From the NCBI GenBank assembly GCA_029945375.1, contig CM057059.1, forward strand, positions 1,240,001 through 1,304,000: DNA of 64,000 nucleotides, read 5' to 3'. Each line of letters begins with the position of its first letter. Within the stretch, counting starts at the first letter, position 1. Below, in pieces: positions 35,101 through 46,864 of the stretch. The translations under genes and the position numbers were made by a program. Origin of the DNA: Agaricus subrufescens. Taxonomy: Eukaryota; Basidiomycota; Agaricomycetes; Agaricales; Agaricaceae. The notes below the pieces were generated by a model, which saw only the letters and a program-made list of their open reading frames with translations, searched no databases and was not told the DNA's origin.

Positions 35101-37972
35101 GATGAGCCGAATCGAGGGCCAGGACGATGCTTTGTCTAACATTCATGCATGACCATATAGTCGCGAATCGATGGAGGGTATCAATGATAGCAACCAGTAA
35201 CTCCGGATATTTCGTGTTCGCAAGAACACAGAGCGTAAGCTATCATTTGATCAGATAGGTACACCTTGGAGCCATATCCGAGGCAACTTACATCGAGGAT
35301 AGAATGAAAACATTTCACGTAGGACATTATTGCCACGGATATGCAGTAGATGCGCAAAAGAGCGGGGCCAGTAACGGCGGATTGAAGTCTAAAGGGGGTA
35401 AGCAAACTGAGCCTCTCCAAGGAACGAATTTCTACCTGCACACTTGCTCTTGTAGCTTCGGGAGAAACCAGTATCTTATGCTACGCATTTGTTCAAAGCG
35501 AGGGGCATTCACAAGTGTCTTGCATTGGTCCAGTAATGTAACAGAAGTAGTGACGCTGAAGTCAGTTTCTCCTAACAGTCCATCGTATGTTGGTAAGTTA
35601 CAAAGATGGAGAAAAGGACGAGGACTAACCACCGAAAAGCTCAGGAAGGATCTGGCGGATATCTTGACGAATCCCCCGTTCCGTGGTTTCCTCAGGAGTA
35701 TCCCTAGTTCTGAAATCATAGAGAGTAACTTTCCTCTGGTTCACTTCCGGAGAAGTAGAGTTGTGCAGTGGTATCCAGCGCAAGAATTGGCGATGTCTCG
35801 ACACTATGGTCTAATACGACTGATGAGGTGATAGGATGAAGAACACCGAATAGAACTCACCTCGGTAAAGGATAATCCTGGCTCCCCTCGAGCGATCAAC
35901 CTTTGAATGTACTTTGTGTAAGAGAAAAGTTCCTCTGAGACCAGCTCTCCATAAAGAAGAGCGACATCCCGTAGATGCTTTGCCTCTTCAGCAACCTCTG
36001 ACGTGTCTAACCAATCAAATAATTGATCTTGTAAAAAATCATTTGGGGACTCAGTGCCACGACGGGTGGCACGTTCGCAAGCTCTGTCTCTCCACAGGCG
36101 AATGAGCGTAACGGCAGCGAATGGGCGGTGATCACCGAACTGTAGAGTAGTAACGCTCCAGGTGAGAAGCATGTCCAGTTTCTCTTGAAAAGCAGGCGTG
36201 TTGTCAAGCTCGTTCTGAAAAAAGTTCACTGTTGCCATGTCTGTCATTGCAGAGATAGAATTGAGTAGCTATAATGAGTCAATGAGAAGTTGTGAAAACC
36301 TGTGTTTGCTGTCAAATACCTTCACGTCCATGACTGTCATGTACAAGCGTCCGACTCCTTTCGAAGGTGGATCCAAGAAGAGGATAGCTTCGTTCCGTTT
36401 CTGAATGTCGAAAAGATTATCACCTATACAACGCCGGATTTCTCGTACGGCACGATCCGTAAAGCATTCGGCACCATGGGGTGATTCGATGACATCGGAA
36501 ACCATGACATCGCTGATCGTCGCTGAATGCGTTAGCCACGTACGAGGGCAAACGAATGCATCTGGAAGGGCCAAACAAATACGCTGAAAAACGTTAGTCA
36601 GATCGGCATACGCGGGACTAAATCAAGCATACTTGAAGAACTACGCGAAACTGTTTTTCTGTATCAACCAAGTAATCTTGTGCTGTGCTGTGAATCTGTG
36701 GAACATAGCTGTAATCTACTTTCATGTCTAGATCATTTGACTTTACCTCAGCCAATTTATTGAGGCATGCGTCTACAAAGGGTCTGGCAAGAGCGCGACT
36801 GGTCATAATTGGATTCAGATATTCATCCGCCAGACGGCTCAGAAATCCAGCCTGTGCCAAATTACAAACACTCATTTGATGGACAAACCACACGAGGAAT
36901 GTCTTGTGATCTACGAGGCCTTCTGCGTAAAACGTTCGTAACAACCTCAGGCTAATATGACCAAGTCATTTTGGGAGCTCTTTGGTAGCTGCAGAAACAC
37001 GTACCAATAAGAAAAGCGTGAGATCCACTTCTCCCTTCCTTCGGCATCGGCGAGGACACCCTTAAAGGTTTGTTTGATATTGAGCCCTGGGCGGGGAGCA
37101 CTCGGCAAAGCGATATCAGCGAGCTGTTTCTTCATATATCCCGTCATGACATTTGCCCAGTCAATACTATACTGAGTCGGATTATAGGGAGCCTTTCCTT
37201 TTCCACCTCGCAGTCCAGCCTACAGAGCGTGAGCTGCTCCTGCAATCATGACCAGTGGAAGGAACATACAGTCTCATTGGCACCAGATACGCGCAAAAAC
37301 CAGATTGCTCTTGGTATAGCGACATTGTTCTGGTGCAACAAATCCAATGTGTCGTGACCTTTTGCAAGATGAGGTACATTCTTCCTAAGCCTGTGTAACG
37401 GAACGTCGGGATTTGCGAGGTCGGCAAACCAACTTTGTTTTCTTGCCTCATTGAGAGTCACCCTCGTGGGCATGCGAAAGCTCCAAGAACTGAAAAACTT
37501 GTGAGGCTAACTCTCAATCCCAGCCAGACTACTTACGGAATTGGAGGTACCCGGTCAGCGCGACGCTTGAAGACCTCATTGATCAAACCTTCTAGCTGGT
37601 TCAATGCATCCCCAGCGTTCAAATTCTCATTGATAATTGCCTGGGCGCTGAATGTTTCTGCCTATTTTTTTCTACCTCAGTCGACGGATAAGCATGGGTG
37701 CGGCCCAGCTACTCACCGACACTTGGTGTCCGAGGACGAAGCCGGACCTAACCCTTGGTTCAGTCAGCACATCCTCGTCTTGACCGGGCTTTGTTGGGAA
37801 GAATCCGGGGTAACCTATCGATTGTTCACGAGGGCGCGCCTCAGCCAGTGTAAGGTATATTCAAAAATGGGGAAATGTCACCAAGGTCTGCGGTGGCATG
37901 GGATTTGGGGAGCCACGTCGGAGGTTGAGATTCATACAGAGGAAGGTTGCTTTCGTCTTTGCGTCCACGCAT
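32109..37972 (-). CDS. MED12: Mediator complex subunit 12
   Basis: Seventeen exons close in phase to about 1641 residues: 37882-37972, 37717-37814, 37537-37661, 37270-37489, 37005-37219, 36633-36951, 36320-36583, 35861-36268, 35630-35810, 35485-35571, 35292-35431, 34970-35239, 34036-34921, 33729-33952, 33257-33655, 33119-33194, 32109-33031. The N-terminal Med12 domain is clear: LPLYESQPPTWLPKSHAT, YPGFFPTKPGQDEDVLTEP, then ARKQSWFADLANPDVPLHRL. Further diagnostic pieces are LRLLRTFYAEGLVDHKTFLV, SRHRQFLRWIPL and the end piece QPWEWIENLDD. A lysine- and serine-rich tail follows. MED12 is the kinase-module subunit that activates CDK8 in the nucleus. The exon 10/11 junction (35432-35484) was chosen on frame and is the weakest. 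Confidence 0.92.
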
Positions 37973-38092
37973 TTCTAGGACAGCCAGGAGACGGGAACAT
38001 GGAAGGAGGAGGCGATAGATCAGAAACCGTTTTGTGACCTTTTGGGATTATGTACCTACATGTTTGGCACCAATCATTCCGTGACCCTGCCC
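37973..38092. promoter_or_regulatory. Divergent promoter between MED12 and DAD2
   Basis: Only 120 bp lie between the two start codons, so the core promoters overlap. No TATA box is obvious. Confidence 0.55.
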
Positions 38093-38532
38093 ATGTCTGT
38101 CCGCCAATCCTCCGTCCCCGGGCGCAATCCCGCGTCTTCCGCCGCCATGGCTAAACTCATTGAGAAAAAAAAGGAGTTCGAGGCTGTGGCTGCACTTGAA
38201 CGCGCGAGCGCGCTCTACCTACAACGTATTGAAGCCCTCGGAGATGATTGTGAAGTTATGGCCAAAGCTGGCGAAGGTGTTTCGTCCCTACGACTACATT
38301 AAAAACATGCGATCTTACCCGTACCTCAGTGCATGGACAGGTTCTCGAACAATGGCCTAGGATGTTCCAAATCCTCAGCCTTTTCTGTGGGTGTATCCTC
38401 CAACGAACATGACTTAGTCTTACAAATAAATCAGTGGCTGCAAGGGAGAAACAAGATGCCGAGGGTGCTTCAGACGGGCAGCGCCTTGTCCGTCTTCCAA
38501 TTGATGAACTTCAGCAACAGGCATCGGAATAG
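38093..38532 (+). CDS. DAD2: DASH complex subunit DAD2
   Basis: Exons 38093-38276, 38330-38386 and 38435-38532 give about 112 residues, the family's usual size. The Dad2 coiled coil is recognised in KLIEKKKEFEAVAALERASA, LYLQRIEALGDDCEVMAKAG and, across intron 1, GQVLEQWPRMFQILSLF. The C-terminal stretch LVRLPIDELQQ is typical of basidiomycete Dad2. The protein is part of the DASH/Dam1 ring that couples kinetochores to microtubule ends. A second in-frame ATG (MAKLIEKK) about 18 codons in could be an alternative start. Confidence 0.92.
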
Positions 38533-38603
38533 TGACGTCAAGCTACAAATTGCGGTGAACTCTATTATAAAAATCTATAAAACATTGCATAGGCCATAAA
38601 ACA

Positions 38604-41600
38604 TCATGCGTCATGTCCCCCGGTCCATTCTTCGTCAGGTGGATTCCTTGTCACCTCCACAACGCCATTTTCTTGCATCTCTGCGCCGAGATCACTCGCA
38701 TTGATACCTGCGTCCTGCAACTCCTTCACTAAGAATCCGCTCAACCCGAGATGATCTTTGGGTATCCAAATCCAAGGTTGCTCGACGTATATCGAGGGGT
38801 GATCAAACGCATGCACTTCATCTTCATCCGAATCATCCGAATCCTCAGTAAACATATCCATCGCTGGGCTCAGAGCAGGATGCCGATCAAGAAACCAGTT
38901 TTTTACCCTTCTTGAACCCTTGCCCTTCATTTTCGAGTCCCTTTTTCTTGATATTCTGGACATGGGAGAAAATTTGGACCTGGGTGAGGCCTCCAACGCG
39001 ATTGAATCTAGGGACTTCATAGGATAAAGGTCTTGTCCCGCCTCTATTCTTTTCTCGTCGGCTATTGTTTCGTCACTCGTCTTGGGCGAGTCTACGCCTT
39101 CTAAAAGATCGCGCAAAGAGCTGGATTCTCCGCTAAACTTGGCCTTGGGCGAGTCCCAGTCAACATTTACTAGCTGAGTCGGCTTTTTCGTCCGCTTGCG
39201 AACACTGCGGACTGCTGATAAATGAATGAGTATCACCACAACCCTTGCAAGAGATATATCTAGCTCACTGGTCCGGCTGAAGAGATCAAATTCGTCATCA
39301 TCAGCACCACCATTCGACGATCCTTCCTTTTGCTTTTGGAATTTCTCGTATTTGTGCGCTGCCTCTTGAGTAGCTAATGACATGGGTAGATAGTTGATAA
39401 TAGCTGGACGCGGACCGTGAGTCTTTGTCAATGATAAACTGAAGTACCTACGTTTGAAGCTATGAACAATGAAAAATTGTGCCAGAGCGGTAATAACCAA
39501 GAGAACGAGCATAAGGACTGCCTGTGCAATAGCAGCCCCAAACGAACTAGAGGCTTTCAGGAAGAACAGACACGCCAGACAAGCCTGTTCGATATAAAGG
39601 CCAACGACTCATACCAAAAATTAGTTGAGAGTTACCACTGTTCTAATATAGTTGCTCACATAAATTGTTCATGGCCATAGGAAAATATAGCCCCCCTGTC
39701 TCCAATTCATCCGGTTGGTCAATGACTTGGGACAATACTGATGAGTTATTAGCGAAACAAGAGCTGGACCTGAATGTGTTCTAGTTGACTCACAGAATTT
39801 CCATGCTAGATAGAACATCAGATAACCTGATAATGACATTTTAGTCATCAGGTAGCTCAAGCACAGAGGAACCTACTTATGAAAGCAAGAAGGTTTATAA
39901 GGGGCGACAAGACACTATAGGCAAAACCGATTGTGGCGAGTAGTGACAAGCGGGGGAAAATCACACTCAAATCGGCCTATTGAGAGACAAAGCTCAAAAC
40001 ATTTTAGCATATCAGACAAAAGGTACTTGCATGTGGCATGAGGAATGTTACCCCGTATGCTTGGCGTGGGGTGCGCCCAAGGAACCACTTTCGCAGGAAA
40101 TGCAGAGCCAAGGGAGCCAATTGGAGTAGTGCTGCCCCAGCACCCGCCAAACCTTGTGTTACTTGGACATGCCGTCAATCTCCAGGACCAAGCTATTGAA
40201 AGACTTCCAAGACATACTCATGTAAGTAAGGAAAAACACCGACGCGCCAGGAAGCTGACGAGCCAGCTCTAGGACTCTTTGAGTAGGATTTTCGATAACC
40301 TAGGATGGAAAAGTTAAACTAGTGGTAGAGAATGTGTATTAACGGACGAACCTCTTGAATCGCCCGTGTAATTCCAGAACTCAGCGTGACAATTAAAAAA
40401 CCGTGACTATCGAGCAGCATTACTGATATTCAGGGAGAAGAAACTTTCTTACACACTTACACTAACAGAAAGAAGTAGTACCGCTTGTAGACGCTGACAG
40501 CAATGAGGGACCATCGAGGAATACATTCGTACCAAGCGAGACCTGTCAGGCATGAATAAACGCTTGTCAAGCCAAAATAGTAGTATACCTCGCAGAATGA
40601 ATGGTAGCAGAGCAAAAAGACCAGCGAGCAGCGCAGGAGGAAGAACACCTTGAATAATACCAAGAACAGGTTCCGGCGCTGTCCATATGCAGGGTGAGAT
40701 CTACAGCAATGTGGAGAGTGAATTGATTGATCAGCCTACCAGCACATAACCATTGAAGCCAGCTGTGTCAAACTTGGATCAAACTTGGTCTCCCCGACGA
40801 CGGAACCGGACTTACTGGACTTTGATACAAAGGCTACTCAAATTACTCAGGGTACCGATGAAACCGACGGGGAAAGCCCAGACAATTATGAGTCCAACAG
40901 TTGCTGCCCACGAAGTGATATATCGGCTCCGTACTTCTAGAGCTCCATCATCTAAATTATGCCAGACTATGTCTTTTGGATTGGCTTCTATCCATTTCGA
41001 ATACATCGTTGAAGGCTAGGTCTTGTCAGTCGCTTCACTAAGCCGGGGGGCGGAAGATTCCTAACCTCGTGGTAGCTAACACATTGAGCCAAAACTTGTG
41101 CACCAATCTGGAGATTACAACGGATAAACACACTTCCTAGAAATTTCCCCTTCACGATATGTTCCCTCTTCTCCTGTAAAATTCCGTTCAACTCCGCGAT
41201 CTCTTTCTGTTACGGTGATGTATCAATTAATTACACTAAGAAATCGTACCATTAGAGTGAGTACCACTCACCTTACACCAATCAATGGTATCAACTTTCG
41301 TTCCTACCAACCCCATTAAGCCTACGCGGTGATGAGGACGCTTGGTTGGAGGAACAAGCTCATCCAGAAATGCTCGAGTGAGTGGCGGTATTGTCAGTTG
41401 ACCGGGAGAATTTGCTGCTTCTTCATCCTTTCGTTTCTTTTTCATGGCCTTCTCTTGATGTTTAACTTTCTTCTTCCATGCTGAGGTTGCTTGGACAAGC
41501 AGTTCAGATTCCGCTGCTTCTAACTTCATGCATGCATCTTGCCGCCTTTCAAATACATCATTCAAAGATTTTGTATCACGATATAACCAAACGCGGTCAA

Positions 41601-42521
41601 CGCCACCTGGTACAAAACTCGCGAAGGTGCGAAGGTCGCGTTCATTGGCTAGTTCGTCCGGTACAGAAGTAATCAAAACTGTGCGGGCTTGTGCGAGCCG
41701 AGAATGAGATGGACTAATGAGAAATCGGTGGCGCAAGTGTACGAAGTAAGTCATCTCGCGACGGATCATCCACACCACGAAAACTAATCGGAGATGATAA
41801 GAAGACTGGAAGGGACATAGGAAGAACGACAAACATGTGAGGACATATGCAACAACAATATGAGCACTGAATCGGCTTTGATCCTTGGGTTGAAAGATAC
41901 TAAAATCATTCACGGTAAATGGATTTTAAAAAGCAACAGAGGAAACAACTCACTTCGTCCACGATATTCTTTCTAATGCTCCATTATTAGAAGTGATTCC
42001 GACAGCATCGGCTGGAACAATAACCGCAAATGTAGTAACAGTGAATGCCAAAAAGATCCAAATGAGAAGTTTGATATATCTTAGAAACATATAGCTAGAC
42101 CAAAACTTGTTAGCTCAAACTGAAGGAATGGAAGAATTGAACCTTACGCATCAAGCCCGTTCTTGTGAATCTGTGAACACATCTGTCAGTGGTATTGACA
42201 ACATATAGAACAAGGTAAAACAAACAATATCTTCGGCTGGATACCTTACAAGTGCCGGGAGCCATTTGACGAACCCAGACGGTAATGACGCCGCTCGTTT
42301 ACTAAAAAGGAATAAGACGAACGGATCTTTGTTGAAAAAAAGTGTACTTACTGTGGAGGTGGCAGAACTGTTCTGGGGCTGTAGATTCTCCATAGCTTCT
42401 GCTTGAGAAGAATGAACGCCAGAACTTCCGCCCCGAGCAGAGCCCCGTTAACGACTAATGCAGTAACAAAACTACGGGTTGTACTGTTGCTAGCTGCCGT
42501 TTCCGGATCAGTGGTGGCCAT
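38604..42521 (-). CDS. Calcium-permeable stress-gated cation channel, CSC1/OSCA family
   Basis: The start at 42521 gives MATTDPETAASNSTTRSFVT and a first membrane segment (ALLGAEVLAFILLKQKLWRI), exon 1 ending at 42352. Later exons carry the RSN1_TM region (FVKWLPALVRYPAEDIV, then YIKLLIWIFLAFTVTTFAVI), the cytosolic PHM7 domain (RTVLITSVPDELANERDLRT, FASFVPGGVDRVWLYRD, CNLQIGAQVLAQCVSYHE) and several membrane segments of the RSN1_7TM pore between about 38,600 and 41,000. The hydrophilic tail is long and acidic (EDSDDSDEDEVHAFDHP) and ends EEWTGGHDA. I did not fix every one of its dozen or more introns. The family forms mechanosensitive or osmosensitive channels in the plasma membrane. It is divergent from the F-box gene starting at 43043. 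Confidence 0.88.
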
Positions 42522-43042
42522 TGGTCAATATAGAGATGATGAGAGTGCTGCAAGACGATTCCAGCGGGGCAGCGAAAGTAATTAGAAAGAAAGACGATCA
42601 GGTCATTAAGCAACCACTCAATTGTTACTTAAACGGTGTGGGATCATTTGCTCCACGATGCATGACGCATGGTGATGAGCTACTATTTGGCCTCGGCCAT
42701 TGTTGTGGCGACCCTTATCCACCCATACACTGCCTCTGCTGGCACTGCCGGACGTTTGTATGAAAAACACTAGTTATTGGTTGGAAACTGGTTACATCCG
42801 GGCATATATAAGACTGACTTGAAGTTCGACTTGGAGTTGATTTGCAACGCGCATACCCAGAAGAATACATTTATCCAACGCGAGAAAAGGCCGATGTACT
42901 CGTGACGAGAAAATAAAAAGCACCGTCACACGGTTGTATTGTGACCCGCAGTTCGTGCCTGTTGAATCTAATCTAATCTGTGGTGATGTCATAGTCTGTC
43001 TCCTGTGTTATCTTGAACTGCTGCGCACCACACCATACACCA

Positions 43043-43360
43043 ATGCCAACCAGTCTCATTGAAGTCCCCCCCGAAATTCTCCTTGACAGCTTACTCCCGG
43101 TCTTACCAATCGCTGACCTTCTCTCGCTCACTCAAGTGTCGAAGGTTGTTTATCGCTTATGTCTATCAAAGGACAGGGACTTGACTCACAGACTCCCTCC
43201 AGTACTTCTTAACCTTGTGCTCAGATGAAACACTCTGGCATCGTAGACTCAAGGCTGACTATAACTTCGATGGATCAGGAACGGCGAGACGCACAGGTTG
43301 GAAGTTTATTTATCGTGGATTATATCATCAGCAAAACGAAAAAAACCTTTGAAGGGCCTG
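43043..43360 (+). pseudogene. F-box/RCC1 protein (SAF1-like), 5' exons with frameshift
   Basis: Exons 43043-43144 and 43203-43360 encode the F-box: SLIEVPPEILLDSLLPVLPI, DLLSLTQVSK, then across intron 1 YFLTLCSDETLWHRRLKADY and GWKFIYRGL. In intact fungal relatives this runs into an RCC1-type repeat beginning VFVWG. Here a run of seven A (43339-43345) shifts the frame to a TGA at 43350. With six A the frame would continue to a GTACGC donor at 43361 in the phase required by the downstream exon at 59296. The gene is therefore either broken by one base or misread in this homopolymer. The rest of the gene lies 15.9 kb downstream. Confidence 0.75.
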
Positions 43361-43559
43361 GTACGCAAACTAAAGTAAAATAATACTTTTGTAGATGACT
43401 TTGTTTGGGAATTTATGCAATCAATAATTAAATATTGAAGGTGCTCGAAAAGATTTTGAACCTTTGGGAGGTACAAAATGATTCTGACATCAGCAAATGA
43501 TTATCAAATCATGGGAACCGGCTTATAGTTTGGCGTGCTTGGCTTTTCTTTGCAAGTCT

Positions 43560-43870
43560 GCGAAAAATATTTCAACCCCACCCATCATTGTTACTTCAAT
43601 CCATATAATCCCAAACAAACATAGTAATAGAGAACTGCAAAACTTTGCTACAGGTAAGCAAAGCTAGTTCATCTTTGAGATGCCGAGAAAATCATTTTAC
43701 CTCCACTCATCTTTGGCACTTCGATCCCAAGAATCCCAAACCATCCAAGTAAAATGAAATTGTGGAACTAAGCTGCAGATAAAGAAGGCTATTCTTTCTT
43801 TGTATTACTATGAAAATATTTTCAATTCTACCTATCATAATGCTTTTGTCCAATAAACCGTAAACAGTCA
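43560..43870 (+). repeat. Left subterminal degenerate tandem repeat, about 124 bp unit
   Basis: Units beginning near 43579, 43700 and 43820 share a pattern of CC-rich then ATAATCCCAAAC/GAATCCCAAACC motifs followed by AACT...CTGCAG/CTACAG. Compare 43579-43619 with 43700-43743. Identity is roughly two thirds by eye. Subterminal repeat arrays are common transposase-binding sites in CMC and Plavaka elements. Confidence 0.5.
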
Positions 43871-44200
43871 AAACTCAAATATGATTATTCAGCTATCGAA
43901 GCCAACTATAACTAAGCAATGCACGCAGAGTATTTCATGTCCTAGAAACGTAATCATTTACTGTGCACGGATTCTAAAATATTTTTACACCCAGAGCATT
44001 TGCTGTTGTATTAGTATGACGAGTAATTCTTTCAAACAAACAAATGAGTCACAAGATTAGTGAGGTTTGTGGTACCTAAGCGTGGTACGCTATCATCTGG
44101 AATGCAAAAAATGAAATTTTGTACTTTTGCTGTTTACGGCTAATTTTGTTTATATCGCGAATAGTCAAATTTATTATAGTATAATTAAAATAAAAGGTGC

Positions 44201-45852
44201 TTAAAATAGTCTAGGTCGCTTCGAACACCTTGTGCTGGTACTAACACCCTCATTCTCCCTGCAATTTTCATTATCATCGTTATCCTGCTCACTGCGACTA
44301 CTCCCACTGCTGCTGCTTCCACCATCACCACCATTTTCGCCATCGTCACCACTTCCAGGGTCGTCATCAATTTGCTCTAAAAACGTATCAACATCAGTAG
44401 GACCATGATATGTCGGTTTTGGGACATTGATGGCACCGTCAGCATGCCCAAATATTTTCCTATGTAGTTTTGAGTATAAGAAACATCAAAAAAGAGTTTT
44501 GCGCACATATTTGCCCATTTAAATAGGCTTTTTTGCCACCTATTCTCCCTTATAAGAATGCGCACCATTGCGTCAAAAAACACCTTTTTATCAAAAGTGC
44601 CCATATCAGTTCTCCACTCTTTCGCATTACTTAAACCAAAGTATGCCTGCATATACATTAGAAACAAACTTCAAAATAGAGTCAAAAAAGCGCACATGAA
44701 GTGCAGAATAGGCAATCGTTTCAGCCGATACTGCCTTGAGTCCATTGCGCGATGCTTGACAGGTTTTGGTAAGAGGCTTGAATTCAGTAGATGCAGCAGA
44801 CGAGGGCCCAGTAAAAAGAGCCTTAAACACCTAACAGATTATCAGAAAAAAATAACAGCATATTTTAAAAAGCTTACATATATCCAGAGAGGCCCTCGGA
44901 AAAGCCCATGCTGGGGTCGCTTCACATTGAACTCAATGTTTGAAGGGTAGAGAAAAGCGGGAAAGTCGCATCCTGAGATAATGCATGAACCGTCATTAAT
45001 TTGGGCTAGAACTCTAAAAATATCATTAGCGTTTGTCAGAAGCTGGACGTCACAGCTTACTCATCTGGGGTTGATTTATATTCACAAAGAAGTTTTGCCG
45101 GAATAAGCAGCGCTGCTAGCTGCGGGTGGTTCCAGCCTCTGGATAGTTCCTTACTTGCAGCTGGAGATAAAGGAGGGTCTAGCCTTTGGCCCGGGAGAAT
45201 CGCTGCAACAAAATCTAAAATCATGTTCTTGATGCGACTGGCATCACCTGAACAAGCTCCGCCGCGAGATATATCCATCTGAAAGTTATAAAAGTGTTAG
45301 TATAATAGCGAAAATAATTCAAAGTAATACTCACCACTTTTCCTACTCGCGAAGCCAGCGAAGCATCCAGGACTGGTTCAGAAAGTACGCGTTCAAGACT
45401 TGGAATTTTGTCCAGCATCATGTCAAACACAACTTGATGCAACTGCATAGCATCTTCGTCAAAGCTATCAAACAAAGTTCAGTAAGAGACAGCGCATCAG
45501 ATAATCAGAAATTATAAGCCCACCTCCGCAATTTGCCATCAATAGTTGCTCCTTCCTCAGCTGCCCACTTGTGGAGCCCAGCAGCCCACGCATCTTCGAA
45601 CACAACAAAAGGATTCTTAGACCGAGCATACCAGCGAGCAAATCCACAAAATGATTCTAAGATTACTCTGCCATGTGTTAGTGCAGGAACAGCAGCTAAA
45701 TCGAAACAAAAACTTAACGATTCTGTCTTTTTTGCATTCTTTGCTGTGACGCATTCCCCCAAACAGCGATAGAAGGTTTCAATAGAGGAAGAGGGCCCGA
45801 CAAGAGGGCGAGGGGAGTTAGACGCAGAAGAGGAAAGGTGGGAAGGGGGCAT
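44201..45852 (-). CDS. DUF6698-type protein
   Basis: Seven exons close in phase to about 448 residues: 45524-45852, 45335-45464, 45061-45278, 44878-45013, 44696-44830, 44507-44646, 44201-44459. Recognised stretches are RGWNHPQLAALLIPAKLL, ISGCDFPAFLYPSNIEFNVK, RPQHGLFRGPLWIYVFKALF, TGPSSAASTEF, GLKAVSAETIAYSALH and TDMGTFDKKVFFDAMVRIL, which follow the order seen in basidiomycete DUF6698 proteins. The C-terminus is acidic with a poly-serine run and ends in SKRPRLF, a possible nuclear signal. The family has no known activity and is multicopy in mushrooms. It is one of the element's few unbroken genes, which suggests recent selection or a young insertion. Confidence 0.65.
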
Positions 45853-46076
45853 TGCGCATGAAGTAAGTATTACCGAAACCAAGGAGCTTTAAATATGAGA
45901 AAAAGAAATGAAAAATGGGCCGACTTACCGAGCAATCCAAGATCCGAAGCAACTGCTGCATTCATCGGCGGAAAAGCAGCACCAATTTTCAGCAACCAGT
46001 ATCGGGCTTCCTGATCGCCTGCAATCTGAAGGGTTAAATAGAGCAGGCTTAGCAGTCTCTGCATTCTTACCTTGCA

Positions 46077-46728
46077 ATGCCACCCCGCTATCGCTCTTCT
46101 ACTTACTTGATACAAGCTCCTCGCCGCCATAGCCGGAGGCGAAGTTTTGTTGACGAAAACCCTTTTGTTGACCCACCCCATGAGGGATCTGATCCCGACT
46201 TTCCACCTATTCGCGAATATCGAGAGCAGCATACTCCAGATCCTGACTTTCCACCTATTCGCGAGCGGAGAGACTACCAAACTCCGGATCCAGATTCTGA
46301 CCCAGATTTTCCCCCTTGTCGCATAGCTCCCGAGCCCTATGTTCTAAATTTGGGAGAAGGGGTGGCGGATCAAGTTGCACCCACGGTGCGCCAAGTGAGT
46401 ACTAATATATCGCGGAGATTAATGTAGCGGCAATACTTACCAAACCTGGTAGCATGCACAAACAGCCCCAACAAGTTTGCCTACCGTAATTCAAGCAGCA
46501 GGTGCAAACAATCGGAGCTCCGATGGCAGGCAAGCCCCTGCCAACAGCCAGGGTTGCCAGCAAAAGCGAGTAGCAACCACTACCAACCAGAGGCACCCGA
46601 GAAAGCAAGCAAAGGGCACCAATCAAGTGCTGGGTAAAGTTGGAAAGAATCGGCAGACACTACTAGAATCGATTCGGAAGAGATATGTAAAGGGAAGGTG
46701 GAATCAGATGAGGCACCGCGCAGCATAG
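46077..46728 (+). CDS. Small two-exon gene with DPDFPPIRE repeats
   Basis: Exons 46077-46394 and 46453-46728 join in phase 0 to about 197 residues. Residues 35-85 contain an imperfect repeat SDPDFPPIREYREQHTP, PDPDFPPIRERRDYQTP, DSDPDFPPCR. The second exon is basic and Gln/Arg-rich (ESIRKRYVKGRWNQMRHRAA), suggesting nucleic-acid binding. It lies between the DUF6698 and oxygenase genes on the opposite strand. I do not recognise the family. Confidence 0.5.
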
Positions 46729-46864
46729 TTACTACTCCTACCTACTTTTACTAGTCGGGGCATTGCATTTATTGAGTTACTGAAAAGTTGGACTTGAATA
46801 GTTATTCTGCTTACTCAGGATCCGGTAGCAATAAGTCAAACAAGCGAAAATCGAAATTAAAAAA

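Noticed and set aside
39462..39680. 72-codon plus-strand frame
   Set aside because: It is antisense to membrane-segment exons of the CSC1 channel gene.
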